The notes under the pieces were generated by a model, which worked only from the letters and a program-made list of their open reading frames with translations, was not told the DNA's origin and ran no database searches. A stretch of 46,138 bases of DNA, taken from positions 106,059 through 152,196 of the forward strand of contig PAQK01000033.1 in the NCBI GenBank assembly GCA_002709665.1. The letters run 5' to 3'. Below, piece after piece: positions 9,123-18,499 of the stretch. Position 1 is the first letter of the stretch, and every line of letters begins with the position of its first letter. The translations under genes were made by a program, and so were the position numbers. This DNA comes from Gemmatimonadota bacterium (GTDB lineage Bacteria; Latescibacterota; UBA2968; GCA-2709665).

Positions 9123-9151
9123 GTTCCAGATGATGGGTATGTCGCCCTGAA

Positions 9152-9180
9152 ATGGCCTGGGACAATTCCTCCCAGGCCAT
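9152..9180 (+). terminator. intrinsic terminator after sulfatase gene
   Basis: Perfect 11-bp stem, ATGGCCTGGGA (9152-9162) with TCCCAGGCCAT (9170-9180), 7-base loop, followed by CTCCTTTTG. It lies 30 bases after the sulfatase stop and separates it from the long lyase operon. Confidence 0.75.
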
Positions 9181-9330
9181 CTCCTTTTGCGTTGAATTCC
9201 ATTATCCTATTCCATATCATACGGCGCCGAATTTAGACACCAAACCGACCTCAAACTGCGTAATCCCAACGCAAACAAGGATTTTTTGCGATTGCTACCA
9301 GAGTTAACCTGTAATCAAGAGGATACCCGT

Positions 9331-11091
9331 ATGAAGAAGCTAAGGCCTAACGAACTCACTCTAAAAGTCACAACACCCATGTCGCCGCCTGCCTGGGCGG
9401 TACTTGAACGGGAATTGATTCGGGCGCAGAACAGGGCGTGCGATGCATTCTTTGAGAGATATTTCGACAAACAGGGGTACCTAAAATGTTTGCCGCGTTG
9501 GGGTGGCAACGATGGATCAGATGACGCCATCGAAAACCTGACAGGTTGGCCGATTCTTCATGCTGTTGGCGGTGATGATGCAATACTGGATATGTACAAG
9601 CTCGGGTGGGAGGGTCACCTCCAGCAGTATACGGAGGCCAAGACGGTTGAGGTCCCACTGGCGAAGGATGGGATGATCTACAAAGAGTTTCCCGCGAGCC
9701 TGGATTGGTTCCACCACGGGGAGAGCATGACGGTGTTCAACCTGCAAGGGCTGTCCGACCCTTATGATCTGGCATTCCAGCAAAGGGCACGGAGATACGC
9801 AGGTATGTACATGGATGAAGATCCACAGGCGAAGAACTATGATCCAGAACACAAGATCATACGGAGCCTGTTTACGGGAAGCCGAGGACCTCTGCTTAGG
9901 AAAGCCACGGCACTTGACTGGGCAGGTGATCCCATTGAGGTTGCGGGACGGTTCGATCCCGCTCACGGTGAACGCAACTTCGAGGAGATGCTGGCGCACT
10001 TCGAAGAGTATACCGACGTTGTCGGGGACCATCCGATCAATCTTTCGGCCACAACGCTTGTCCTGAATGCGTTCTTGCTGGAGGGTGAAGAAAGGTACAA
10101 GTCGTGGCTTCTCGAGTATGTGGATGCCTGGGCCGAACGTGCGGCGTCCAACAATGGTATTCTACCTAGCAATATTGGTTTGGACGGTACGATTGGCGGC
10201 GAGTGCGAAGGCAAGTGGTATGGCGGTTGTTACGGGTGGGGATTCACGGTGACCGTGCCGCAGACCGGGAAGTTGTCCGACCGTAATGCGTTATACCGTG
10301 GAGTGGCCGGTTTCGGCAATGCGTTGCTGATGACGGGTGACCGAAAGTACGTGGAAGTCTGGCGAAGGATGCTTGATTCGGTAAACAGCAATTCCAAGGA
10401 AATTGATGGGAAGAAGATGTATCCCCATATGCACGGTGACGATGGATGGTATGGGTATACGGAGACGCCCTACAATCAGGGCGCAATGGATGTCTATTAC
10501 TGGAGTATGGATGATGCTGATAGAAAGTATCTGCCGGAAAGCAGTTGGCTGAATTACCTCGACGGGAATAACGGAACATTCCCTGAGGAGTCCCTTCAGA
10601 ACGAGTTTGTGACGCTCCGTCGCAAGATGGAGGGTATGCGGCAGGATGCGAGTACGCCCGACACCAGAATGTCGGACGATACGCTGAAGTACAATCCCGG
10701 GATCAATAGCTGCCTGACCCAGTTGATGTTGGGTGGTCTAACTCCGAGACATGGGGAAGCATTAAACTGTCGTGTAAGGTATTTCGATCCTGAGAGACGT
10801 CGTGCTGGAACTCCGGAAGATGTGGCCGTTCTTGTGGAAGGGATGAGTGATGATACGACGACCCTTTCACTTGTGAACGTGAGCCCGGTGGAATCCCGGC
10901 AGGTGGTCGTTCAGGCGGGAGCCTACGCCGAGCATCAGATCACCAGCGTGACTGAGGGTAATGACACACATTCGATCGATAGTCCTTTCCTGACGGTCAA
11001 GCTTGCGCCGGGAACAGGGACCAAGTTGGTGTTGGGCACACAGCGATATGTGAATCAACCTACCTTTGTATTCCCGTGGGATCGGGAATAG
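9331..11091 (+). CDS. uncharacterised 586-aa protein, probable alpha/alpha-barrel
   Basis: I do not recognise a named family. The first ~480 residues are helix-rich, with repeated aromatic-rich segments (LTGWPILHAVGGDDAIL, LLEYVDAWAERA, EGKWYGGCYGWGFT, MYPHMHGDDGWYGY) that recall (alpha/alpha)6 toroid glycosidases or lyases. The last ~100 residues look like a beta-sandwich (DTTTLSLVNVSPVESRQVVV, LTVKLAPGTGTKLVL). No signal peptide is seen. The ATG at 9331 has AGAGGA about 7 bases upstream and is preferred to an upstream in-frame TTG at 9286. It is the first gene of the plus-strand lyase operon; position and fold suggest a role in glycan processing, but no catalytic residues can be assigned. 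Confidence 0.75.
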   Translation: MKKLRPNELTLKVTTPMSPPAWAVLERELIRAQNRACDAFFERYFDKQGYLKCLPRWGGNDGSDDAIENLTGWPILHAVGGDDAILDMYKLGWEGHLQQYTEAKTVEVPLAKDGMIYKEFPASLDWFHHGESMTVFNLQGLSDPYDLAFQQRARRYAGMYMDEDPQAKNYDPEHKIIRSLFTGSRGPLLRKATALDWAGDPIEVAGRFDPAHGERNFEEMLAHFEEYTDVVGDHPINLSATTLVLNAFLLEGEERYKSWLLEYVDAWAERAASNNGILPSNIGLDGTIGGECEGKWYGGCYGWGFTVTVPQTGKLSDRNALYRGVAGFGNALLMTGDRKYVEVWRRMLDSVNSNSKEIDGKKMYPHMHGDDGWYGYTETPYNQGAMDVYYWSMDDADRKYLPESSWLNYLDGNNGTFPEESLQNEFVTLRRKMEGMRQDASTPDTRMSDDTLKYNPGINSCLTQLMLGGLTPRHGEALNCRVRYFDPERRRAGTPEDVAVLVEGMSDDTTTLSLVNVSPVESRQVVVQAGAYAEHQITSVTEGNDTHSIDSPFLTVKLAPGTGTKLVLGTQRYVNQPTFVFPWDRE

Positions 11092-11189
11092 AAGGGATGT
11101 CGAGAGGTACAGGGAGCGGGAGAGCCCAAAAGAATCGAGACCAGAGTTCCGCAGGCTCTGTCGCAAGCGGCTGAAAGGGAAGGAATAGC

Positions 11190-14100
11190 TTGGCTACCGA
11201 TCGATCGAATAAGGCGGAATATGTGAGGGTGGCGACCCGGGGAGAAGGGTTTGCTTCGTGGCAGGATAGGGATGTCCCCTCCCCGGTGGAGACAACCTTT
11301 CGGGAGAAGGTGGAACGACGCAAGGATCGAATGCTGAGAGAACGGGTCAATGTGCAGCACCCGGCGCTTCTCAGCGAGTATGAGGTCGAGCAGGCGAGGA
11401 AGAACGTCAAGAAGGCGGACTGGGCGAGGAATTGGTTCAGTCAGCACAGGCGGATTGCCGAACACGTTGTGAGACAGGGCAATGGATATGTTTCATCGAT
11501 GATCGAGGAGGGAACACCCTGGATCGGGTATTCCTTCCATTGCCCCAACTGCTATCTGGACAAGTCATTCTCCGGGGTGGAATACACGATCATAGAGTGG
11601 GAATACAGTGATCCGGATCGAATTCGATGCAGGAACTGTGGTCAGGCATACCCGAGCAGCAAGTACGCAGAGATTGCCAATCTGGTATGTCCAAGAATGG
11701 GTCGTAAACTCACCTTCTACGAAAATGAAGATCAGCAGAAACACCCCCGCGATCGAAGTGGAAGACGGGCATACCGATACTCGAATACACCGGTGGACGT
11801 TTGCTTCTCAGGCATCATACGAGAACGTAAAGTCACGTTCATGATCGGTGCCGCCAGGTCGCTCGGTCTGGTGTACAGGATGGATGGAAATCCAGCGTTC
11901 GCCTCGCGTGCGGTTGAAATACTTGATCGACTGACGACCTGTTTCAGTTCTGCCTGGTTGTATCACGACTGGCGCAATACGGTTGCGGATTGTGATCCGC
12001 TTTATGCTGCTTGGTATGACCAGGAACTTCCGCTGGAATTCAAGCGGAATGTGTTTACCTACACCTACGAAAATGACACATTGGATTCTGCGGCAATGCA
12101 GGTGACCTACTGGGGTGCCGGTCGTTTCTTGACCAGCACCGGAGGGGCGAATCATGTTGCGGAGCTCTGTCAGGTTTATGATCTGACCTATGACGCGAAG
12201 GGCGAAGATGGAAAACCGCTCTGGACCCGAGCCCTGCGCGAGAGAGTCGAGCGAGATCTTTTTCTCGAGTGGATGATGGAGGCGGAGCCTTTCCTGGGTG
12301 GCGTCGGAAAGGCGAAGACAGTGAACAACAAGGCGCCAAGGGTCTACAATTCCATGGCGGCTGTTGGCAAGTGCCTTGGGATCACAGATTTCGCGGACAC
12401 CGGATTGAAAGGATATGAGGCGATCCGAGACCAATCGTTCGGATATGATGGATTCAGTCACGAGACGCCTTCCTACAACGAAATGTATCTGCAGCAACTG
12501 CTGGGGGTATCTGAGACGCTGCACGGATTTCGCTGGCCGAAAGGGTATGGGAAGCGGAAGGGAAGAGTGGATTTGTACGCCACCGACAGAAGGCTGCGCT
12601 TGATGTTGAAAGCGGAACTGGATTGTCGGCGACCCGATGGAAGGCTTCTGACACTTGGTGATACACACAAGTCTTCGGTCAGACAACCAGGCGGATCCCT
12701 TGTCCTGGAGGTGGGGATGAGGAGATATCCCGAAGAATTCGGCGAAATGATACCTGCGATGTACAGGCACAGGGGTACGAACCCTTCTGAATATGCCGCT
12801 TTGCATTTGGACGCAGAAGTATTCCGATCTGGAGAAAGGCAGGGCGAAGGTCTCGATTTGCCGGAAACGTATCTTCCGAATTGGATGAACGCCCTGCTCA
12901 GGCACGGTGAGGGGATGGACAGTACGGTTCTTTCATTGACGTTCAATCCTGCTGGTGGGCACAGGCATTACGACAACCTCGCGTTGTATTACGCGGATCG
13001 GGGCAGGGAGATGCTGGGTGATCACGGATATCTTGCAGAGGCCCCGATGCAGCGATGGGTGAAACACACGTTCAGCCACAATCTGGTAATTGTTGATGAT
13101 GAGCAACAGTTGTTTCGTACAGGTCTGCAACGGCGACCGGCACTGGAGATGATGCTCACCTCACCCAGAGCGTCTGTTGTAGAGGCCTCATCAAAGGTGT
13201 ACGAACAGTGTCGGGATTTCCGACGCCTGATCGTCTTGCTTAAGGGGCCAGGATCTGAGACAGTTGCGGTGGACATTTTCAGAGTTCTCGGAGGTGACAA
13301 ACACGATTTCCGAGTTTCATCCGAGGTTGGCGCAAGCGACAGTACGAATGGCGACCTGAGTTTCGATGGTATCGAGATACCTGCGCAATCACCCCTTGCA
13401 GGCGTTGGGGCAAGTCAGGAAGAACGGGATATCTTCGGCCTCAAGGATTCCATCTGTGCCAAACGTCCATCCCCTGGGTGGCGGGCGACGTGGAAGGAAA
13501 AGGGAAGCCGATATCGGATGTGGATGCTTTCCGGGGCCAATCGGGTAGAGGTTGCCAATGGACCTGGACAGGAGATGCTGTCAAACGCAGGTCACATCGG
13601 TCGGAGACTGCGTTACGTGGACACGATCAACAAGGGCAAGGCTCTGGAAAGCACATTCGTAGCACTCCACGAGCCGGGAGGGCCCCGAGGGAAAATGCCT
13701 GTCCTCGAGGCTAAGCAGTTGATGTTGCCGAAGCGCGCTGGAAAGAATTCCGTGGCCATAAAGCTGACAACAAACTGGGGAGATTATCTCATCTTTAGCG
13801 AATGCATTCGTGAGGTCGAGGTGGAAGGCGTGCGGTTCAAGGGAAGATTCGGGATCTATGGCAAATCATGTGATGGGGTGCCCTGGGTGCTGACTTCAGG
13901 TGCCGAAACCATGAAGTCAACCGGGATTGGATTCGAAAAAGCCAACACAAGGTGGTCAGGCAACGTGACGGAGATTACCGAGTCCAGGATTGCGACAGAT
14001 GAACCCCGACCACGAGGCTGGAAAAACCCTCCGGAAGGTGTGAAGCAATATGTGAGGACAAAGATTGGGAAATATTGGACTGGATTCCCCGTGAAAAATG

Positions 14101-14192
14101 TCGGCCGAAACCGAATCAGTGTAGAGCGCTACCCTCTCCAACCATGCAAAAGGTTCGAGCTACTGGAGACCAGGTACCTGAGTACCCGCTAA
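11190..14192 (+). CDS. heparinase II/III-like polysaccharide lyase with zinc ribbon, cytosolic
   Basis: 1000-aa lyase-like protein predicted to cleave uronic-acid-containing chains by beta-elimination. Order: N-terminal helical part; a zinc ribbon C118-x2-C121...C147-x2-C150 (HCPNC, CRNCGQAYP); an alpha/alpha toroid (about 200-520) with YNSMAAVGKC and FSHETPSYNEMYL; then the heparinase II/III C-terminal beta-sandwich beginning with GGHRHYDNLALYYADRG near residue 590. The NS, YNE and HRH/Tyr positions match the usual Asn/His/Tyr catalytic neighbourhoods of PL12/15/17/21-like lyases. No signal peptide. The start is TTG at 11190 with AAGGGAAGGAA just upstream; no ATG fits. It lies 98 bases after the preceding gene and is followed by palindromic repeats before the amidohydrolases. 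Confidence 0.85.
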   Translation: MATDRSNKAEYVRVATRGEGFASWQDRDVPSPVETTFREKVERRKDRMLRERVNVQHPALLSEYEVEQARKNVKKADWARNWFSQHRRIAEHVVRQGNGYVSSMIEEGTPWIGYSFHCPNCYLDKSFSGVEYTIIEWEYSDPDRIRCRNCGQAYPSSKYAEIANLVCPRMGRKLTFYENEDQQKHPRDRSGRRAYRYSNTPVDVCFSGIIRERKVTFMIGAARSLGLVYRMDGNPAFASRAVEILDRLTTCFSSAWLYHDWRNTVADCDPLYAAWYDQELPLEFKRNVFTYTYENDTLDSAAMQVTYWGAGRFLTSTGGANHVAELCQVYDLTYDAKGEDGKPLWTRALRERVERDLFLEWMMEAEPFLGGVGKAKTVNNKAPRVYNSMAAVGKCLGITDFADTGLKGYEAIRDQSFGYDGFSHETPSYNEMYLQQLLGVSETLHGFRWPKGYGKRKGRVDLYATDRRLRLMLKAELDCRRPDGRLLTLGDTHKSSVRQPGGSLVLEVGMRRYPEEFGEMIPAMYRHRGTNPSEYAALHLDAEVFRSGERQGEGLDLPETYLPNWMNALLRHGEGMDSTVLSLTFNPAGGHRHYDNLALYYADRGREMLGDHGYLAEAPMQRWVKHTFSHNLVIVDDEQQLFRTGLQRRPALEMMLTSPRASVVEASSKVYEQCRDFRRLIVLLKGPGSETVAVDIFRVLGGDKHDFRVSSEVGASDSTNGDLSFDGIEIPAQSPLAGVGASQEERDIFGLKDSICAKRPSPGWRATWKEKGSRYRMWMLSGANRVEVANGPGQEMLSNAGHIGRRLRYVDTINKGKALESTFVALHEPGGPRGKMPVLEAKQLMLPKRAGKNSVAIKLTTNWGDYLIFSECIREVEVEGVRFKGRFGIYGKSCDGVPWVLTSGAETMKSTGIGFEKANTRWSGNVTEITESRIATDEPRPRGWKNPPEGVKQYVRTKIGKYWTGFPVKNVGRNRISVERYPLQPCKRFELLETRYLSTR

Positions 14193-14219
14193 GAATCGCT
14201 GATCAATTTTTGCGGATCT

Positions 14220-14245
14220 GTAGGGGCCGACCTATGTGTCGACCC
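14220..14245. repeat. palindromic GTAGGGGC-type intergenic repeat (copy 1)
   Basis: GTAGGGGCCGACC then GTCGACCC forms a hairpin (GGG, mismatch, CGAC / GTCG, mismatch, CCC) and begins with the same GTAGGGGC as the element at 30970-31081. It lies 28 bases after the lyase stop. It may be a REP-like element and may also help end transcription. Confidence 0.45.
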
Positions 14246-14294
14246 GAGTTCTCCTTGAATCTTTGTATACTACCCATCCGGGGTGCCTTTTGTT

Positions 14295-14318
14295 GGGGTG
14301 GGCCCCCGTGCCCACCCC
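14295..14318. repeat. 9-bp GC-rich perfect hairpin
   Basis: GGGGTGGGC (14295-14303) pairs exactly with GCCCACCCC (14310-14318) around a 6-base loop. Only TT follows, so it is a weak intrinsic terminator at best. It probably belongs to the same class of intergenic palindromes as the copy at 14220. Confidence 0.45.
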
Positions 14319-14377
14319 TTGATGACACGTGAACTTCCCAATACTTGCACGTTGAAAACTAACACGGAGGATCTGAA

Positions 14378-15220
14378 ATGAGTTTGGACATCGAGAAGTG
14401 GCTTCGTTCCCCTAAGATCGACGTGCATTGCCACGTCTGGAATCTTGGTAACGAGGCCGATGAGGCGACTTCCGCAAAACAGTTGATCAAAGCGGGAGAG
14501 ATGCTGGGCATCACCGAGTATTGGTGCTCGTCACCGATAACAGGTGGACGGATTGCCCCGATCGAGGAAGTGAGAGCGGAGAATGATGCCGTGCTCCGTG
14601 CTATGAAGATGTTCCCCGATCACATTCGAGGCATGTGCTACGTGATTCCGGGGCAGTACCAGGAGGCGCTGGATGAGGTGAACCGCTGCCTTGATGCCGG
14701 AATGATCGGCGTAAAGATCTACAACCAGTACAGAGTAAGCGATCCGGCTGTGTTCCCGCTTATCGAACTTTCGATCGAGCGGAAGATTCCGATTCTGGAG
14801 CACGCGGGATTCCTGGAAGCGCCCGAGCACCTGAGCGGACAGCCTCTGATTTCAAACGGAAGTCATTTTGCTCTCGCCAACAGAGAATATCCAGAGGCAG
14901 TCTTGATTCATGCGCACATTGGTGGTGGTGGGGACTGGGAACAGACGATTCGATGGATGCGTGATACCTCTCCAAACCTGGTGTGTGATGTGAGCGGATC
15001 GAACCTTGACGACGGTCAGATCGAATTGGCGGTATCGGAAATGGGGGCTGACAGAATTCTGTTCGGTACCGATGGGACAATGACAGGAAGTGTGGGGAAG
15101 GTGATTGACGCTACTTTAACCTACGAGGAGAAGGAGCTGATTTTCTGGGGGAACGCGGAACGTATCCTGGCAGCTCAGGGAGCGAAGCCCACGCGACCGA
15201 GAGAGGGGGTGGCGGCATGA
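14378..15220 (+). CDS. amidohydrolase-2 family metal-dependent hydrolase
   Basis: TIM-barrel metal hydrolase of the Amidohydro_2 type (relatives include lactonases and decarboxylases of aromatic or sugar acids). Ligands visible: H17-C-H19 in KIDVHCHVW, His in PILEHAGF (~148), His in VLIHAHIGGGGD (~180) and the strand-8 Asp in FGTDGTM (~235). 280 aa, cytosolic, full length. GGAGG lies upstream of the ATG (ACACGGAGGATCTGAA). Its last codons overlap the next amidohydrolase gene by 4 bases (ATGA), so the two are probably made in equal amounts. Opening a sugar-acid lactone would fit a lyase locus, but that is inference. Confidence 0.88.
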   Translation: MSLDIEKWLRSPKIDVHCHVWNLGNEADEATSAKQLIKAGEMLGITEYWCSSPITGGRIAPIEEVRAENDAVLRAMKMFPDHIRGMCYVIPGQYQEALDEVNRCLDAGMIGVKIYNQYRVSDPAVFPLIELSIERKIPILEHAGFLEAPEHLSGQPLISNGSHFALANREYPEAVLIHAHIGGGGDWEQTIRWMRDTSPNLVCDVSGSNLDDGQIELAVSEMGADRILFGTDGTMTGSVGKVIDATLTYEEKELIFWGNAERILAAQGAKPTRPREGVAA

Positions 15221-16020
15221 GGTATTTTGACATAAACGCATGGCTTGGGGAATGGCCGTTCAGGTCATTACGGGACAACACCCCTGATGCACTGATTGCG
15301 AGGTTGGAAAGGGCGGGTATCGGATCCGCGGCAGTCTCGCAGATCGAGGGTATGTTTCATCGCCATCCTCAGCCAGCAAATGAAAAGCTGGCTGTTGCCG
15401 TGGCCCCTCACCCGGACAAGCTTGTGCCGATTGCCACGATCAATCCCCGTTTCCCTAAATGGGAAGTGGACCTGACGCGATGTCAGGAAGATTTGGGGAT
15501 GAGAGGCGTGCGGCTGTTTCCACAGTACCACGATTACCCGGTAGACGGCCCCGAAGGTAGAAGGGTAATCGGAGCTTGCCGGGAGCGGGGATTGCCTGTT
15601 TTCATCCCGCATCGTGTAGAAGATGTGAGACAACGAAATTGGATGGATCCGGGGAGGGTCGTGGATCTCAATCAGGTGGCTAACGTAATCTCCTCAGAAC
15701 CGGAAGCAACGGTTGTGATTCCAAATGCAAGGTCACTTGCCAGTACGCCATTGTTGAACCGAAGAGAGATCCGAGATCAGTCTTGGTATTTCGACTTGTC
15801 GCTGGCTGAAGTACACTATGTCCTGCATCAAAGTGTGGATCGAATGACGGACCTTGCCGAGTTCATCGAGCAAGGGGGAGAGCAGCACCTGCTCTTCGGT
15901 ACTCACGCTCCTTTCTCATATCCCTCTGCTGCAAGGGTCAAGAGCGCTGTGTTGCCGGTGAACGCCGAGACGCTGGAGGACATCTGTTATAACCGAGCAG
16001 CTCAGATTCTGGGTCTGTAA
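15217..16020 (+). CDS. amidohydrolase-2 paralog lacking metal ligands
   Basis: 267-aa Amidohydro_2-fold protein beginning MRYFDINAWLGEWPF. Where the active neighbour has HxH, this has N7-A-W9, and the strand-8 Asp is replaced in LLFGTHAPF. His is kept in VFIPHRVED (~128). The fold pattern (VPIATINPRFPKW, MRGVRLFPQYHDY) is clear. It may bind metal poorly or not at all and act as a partner subunit, or use another chemistry. Start ATG at 15217 overlaps the previous stop; 27 bases separate it from the next gene, which makes one translational unit. Confidence 0.82.
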   Translation: MRYFDINAWLGEWPFRSLRDNTPDALIARLERAGIGSAAVSQIEGMFHRHPQPANEKLAVAVAPHPDKLVPIATINPRFPKWEVDLTRCQEDLGMRGVRLFPQYHDYPVDGPEGRRVIGACRERGLPVFIPHRVEDVRQRNWMDPGRVVDLNQVANVISSEPEATVVIPNARSLASTPLLNRREIRDQSWYFDLSLAEVHYVLHQSVDRMTDLAEFIEQGGEQHLLFGTHAPFSYPSAARVKSAVLPVNAETLEDICYNRAAQILGL

Positions 16021-16047
16021 GTACCGGCATAGTGGAATCGGAGAAAT

Positions 16048-18468
16048 ATGATGGTTACCCTGGAGATGACAACGAAGCTGGATAGCCCGCAGATTCCGAA
16101 TGTGGAAACCGCAATGAGCCGGAGGTATCTGAAGATTGCTCAAAAGTGGTTTCCAACAGCCCTAAGTTATTTCGAGGATTGGACGGAAAGACCTGACTGT
16201 GGCCACTTCTTCGGGGGCGTTCACTGGTATGGCATAGAGACGGCAACGCCGCTTCAAGCGTTGGCGGCCGTGAGTACATCTCCCGAATACGATGAGAATA
16301 CCACCGGACTGTCTATGGGTAATCTCAGGGAGATTGTCATCAAGTCAATTCGCTATCTCTGTTTCACGCACGATACCGGTCCCGAGGAGTGCGTTCGTCC
16401 TGACAAGGGCCTGGGCATGCCCAGGAGCTGGGGAACCAAGTGGGGAGAACGAGGAAAAGGGTACTTCCCGGAAAGCCAATGTGGTCCAACGATCGCCAAT
16501 ATGACCACGGCAGCCCTGATGCTCAAGCCGCACGTGGACGATGAGACGATCCTGATGTTGGGGAACATTTGCCTGGACTATCTGGACAGGTTTGGGGAGA
16601 TGGAACCGAAAAGTGGTATTTACGCAGATACCCAGATGGAGGAGAATGCATGGACCGCACTTGGGCTTGCGGCCTGTTACCTGTTTCTTTCCGAACACGA
16701 GAGGGCAGGCGAATGGGAAGAGAATGCAAAGAGGTGGATGTATTCGGCCTGTTCTGCGCCGCAGGACCGATACAATCAGGGTGAGATTGAGCCGGGGGTG
16801 ACAGTGTCCAGGTTGACGGGTAAGATTTTTACCACTCTACCGGATTACATGGCAGAAAACCATGGGATGGTTCATCCGGGCTACACTTCCTCGGGAGTTT
16901 CTTCGGTTGGCAGCCTGGGTAGAATCTACAGGATGTATGGCCGAACCGAACCGCCCCACGCCTACTGGAATCGGCAGGAAGTCTATAATGTGATCAAGCA
17001 TCTGACCGATTTCACAGGTACTCCGATGCCAACGCAGGGCATGGACAGACTCTACCTGGGGGAACAGCACGAGCTGCATTCGGTGGCTCACCTTCTTCTC
17101 AAAGATCCCGATGCCGGTTTCTTCGAGCGGGTGGCGCTGGATATTCGTGAGAAGACCCAGGAAAGCAACAAAGGCAAGTTGATTGATCCTGAAATCTCGT
17201 CCAAGTGTCACGAGGTGGAAGACCCGATGGAGATTAAGGAATCGGAGATGATTCACGCTATCTCCAAACCGTACCTGCTGCATCGGATGATGGACGGGGA
17301 GGCTCCAGATCCTACGACCAGGGAGGAGATTCAGGAGAAGTTCAATGGTGTGAAGCTGTTCCCACATTCGGGTTTTGCCTTCCATCGCCACACGAAGGGC
17401 CAGACGTCATTGGCTTGGCGGAACTACGTGACGGCTCTGCCCTGGACACGGGAAGGGGTTCACACTATTGGACCCAGTCGATGGAGTATGCTGGCAAAGG
17501 TACAGGTGAAGGATAAACCGGAGAGTCACAACCTGGTGACTATGCGTGTGAATGAGAAAGATGACGGGTTCGCGGCCTTGATGGAGAATCACAGAGCACA
17601 GAACTCGATTCGCCAACGTGTCTTGTTCGCGTCACTTCCGGACGGTCGCATCCTGTCGAGCGAGAAGCTGCACGCACGGGAAGATTGCGTGGTGGAGCGC
17701 GTTGAGCAGGGATTTCTGAGAATTATCAACGAAAATTTCCCGCTTGTAGAGGGGAATTGTGACGGTCAGAGGAAATTTTACTACCCCGAGGACAGTAAGC
17801 TTTTCAAGGGATTTCCAAGTACGGATCCTGCCGATGACATCATCTTCGATCTCAACGATCCAGGATGGGTAAATGTCGATGACCGCCTGGGAATCGTGTT
17901 CCGTGGTTCGGGGGAGACCCGATACATCAACCGGCACTACTTCCCACCGTTCAGTTTTCGTGCTGTTGCAGATGATTTGTTTCTGAGCATTACGGATGAG
18001 GCACATCAGTTTGCGACAGGGGATCTGGTTGGCGAATTGACGGCATTGGTCTCGCCCGAACAGAACAACAAAGACACCCCCCGGGAAAGGTTGGTTGTTG
18101 CAGAGTCTACAGAGGACGCGGTGTGTATGATCACTGACGGTTTTCTGTGTGCAGGAAATTTTTCAAAGGGACGAACGCTTTGTTCCTTCGAGGCAGGATT
18201 CAACGGTCCAATTCCGGTCTTTGCCGGGGTAGCCAGGGTGAATCGTCATAGCGCAGAATACATTGTTCCCCTGGAGTCCGGAGAGTCCGTCTATCTTCAG
18301 GAACTGATGAAAGTGGTTCCGAATGGAGATGTTAGATTCGAATCCACGCATGGTGGTCGGATCTTTCTGTCGAATGAAGACGAGCAGCAGGTTGGGGTCC
18401 GGATTCAACGGGAAGGCAAGGAGGAGGAGGTAGTGGTCGATGTGGGTGGTGTCCTTGCTTTGAGCTGA
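16048..18468 (+). CDS. unrecognised ~800-aa protein, candidate new lyase family (paralog A)
   Basis: 806 aa, no signal peptide. I cannot name the family. It is clearly paralogous to the 785-aa protein at 24443-26800. Shared blocks in order: CGHFFGGxHWYGxET (~51), LCFTHDxGPExCVRP (~104), GTKWGERG (~129), DTQMEENAW (~194-202), LPDYxAENHGMVHPxYTxSG (264-283), QGMD (~330), HRHxKGQTSxAWRN (~447) and a beta-rich C-terminal half. A helical first half with an N200, N271-H272, Y279 set followed by a beta-sandwich opening with HRH mirrors the PL8-like lyase plan (Asn/His/Tyr in a toroid, then sandwich). This is inference, not homology shown. The ATG at 16048 has CGGAG upstream; a second ATG follows immediately. 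Confidence 0.75.
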   Translation: MMVTLEMTTKLDSPQIPNVETAMSRRYLKIAQKWFPTALSYFEDWTERPDCGHFFGGVHWYGIETATPLQALAAVSTSPEYDENTTGLSMGNLREIVIKSIRYLCFTHDTGPEECVRPDKGLGMPRSWGTKWGERGKGYFPESQCGPTIANMTTAALMLKPHVDDETILMLGNICLDYLDRFGEMEPKSGIYADTQMEENAWTALGLAACYLFLSEHERAGEWEENAKRWMYSACSAPQDRYNQGEIEPGVTVSRLTGKIFTTLPDYMAENHGMVHPGYTSSGVSSVGSLGRIYRMYGRTEPPHAYWNRQEVYNVIKHLTDFTGTPMPTQGMDRLYLGEQHELHSVAHLLLKDPDAGFFERVALDIREKTQESNKGKLIDPEISSKCHEVEDPMEIKESEMIHAISKPYLLHRMMDGEAPDPTTREEIQEKFNGVKLFPHSGFAFHRHTKGQTSLAWRNYVTALPWTREGVHTIGPSRWSMLAKVQVKDKPESHNLVTMRVNEKDDGFAALMENHRAQNSIRQRVLFASLPDGRILSSEKLHAREDCVVERVEQGFLRIINENFPLVEGNCDGQRKFYYPEDSKLFKGFPSTDPADDIIFDLNDPGWVNVDDRLGIVFRGSGETRYINRHYFPPFSFRAVADDLFLSITDEAHQFATGDLVGELTALVSPEQNNKDTPRERLVVAESTEDAVCMITDGFLCAGNFSKGRTLCSFEAGFNGPIPVFAGVARVNRHSAEYIVPLESGESVYLQELMKVVPNGDVRFESTHGGRIFLSNEDEQQVGVRIQREGKEEEVVVDVGGVLALS

Positions 18469-18499
18469 GAGCGTGAAACCTGTTATTCAGAGGAAGTGA

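Noticed and set aside
9286-9330. Upstream TTG start for the 586-aa protein
   Set aside because: The ATG at 9331 has AGAGGA at proper distance, and the added 15 residues look like leader sequence.
11808-12905. Long antisense frame of 365 codons inside the cytosolic lyase gene
   Set aside because: Complement of a strong coding region; composition (many His, Arg, Pro) and lack of any domain indicate an antisense shadow.
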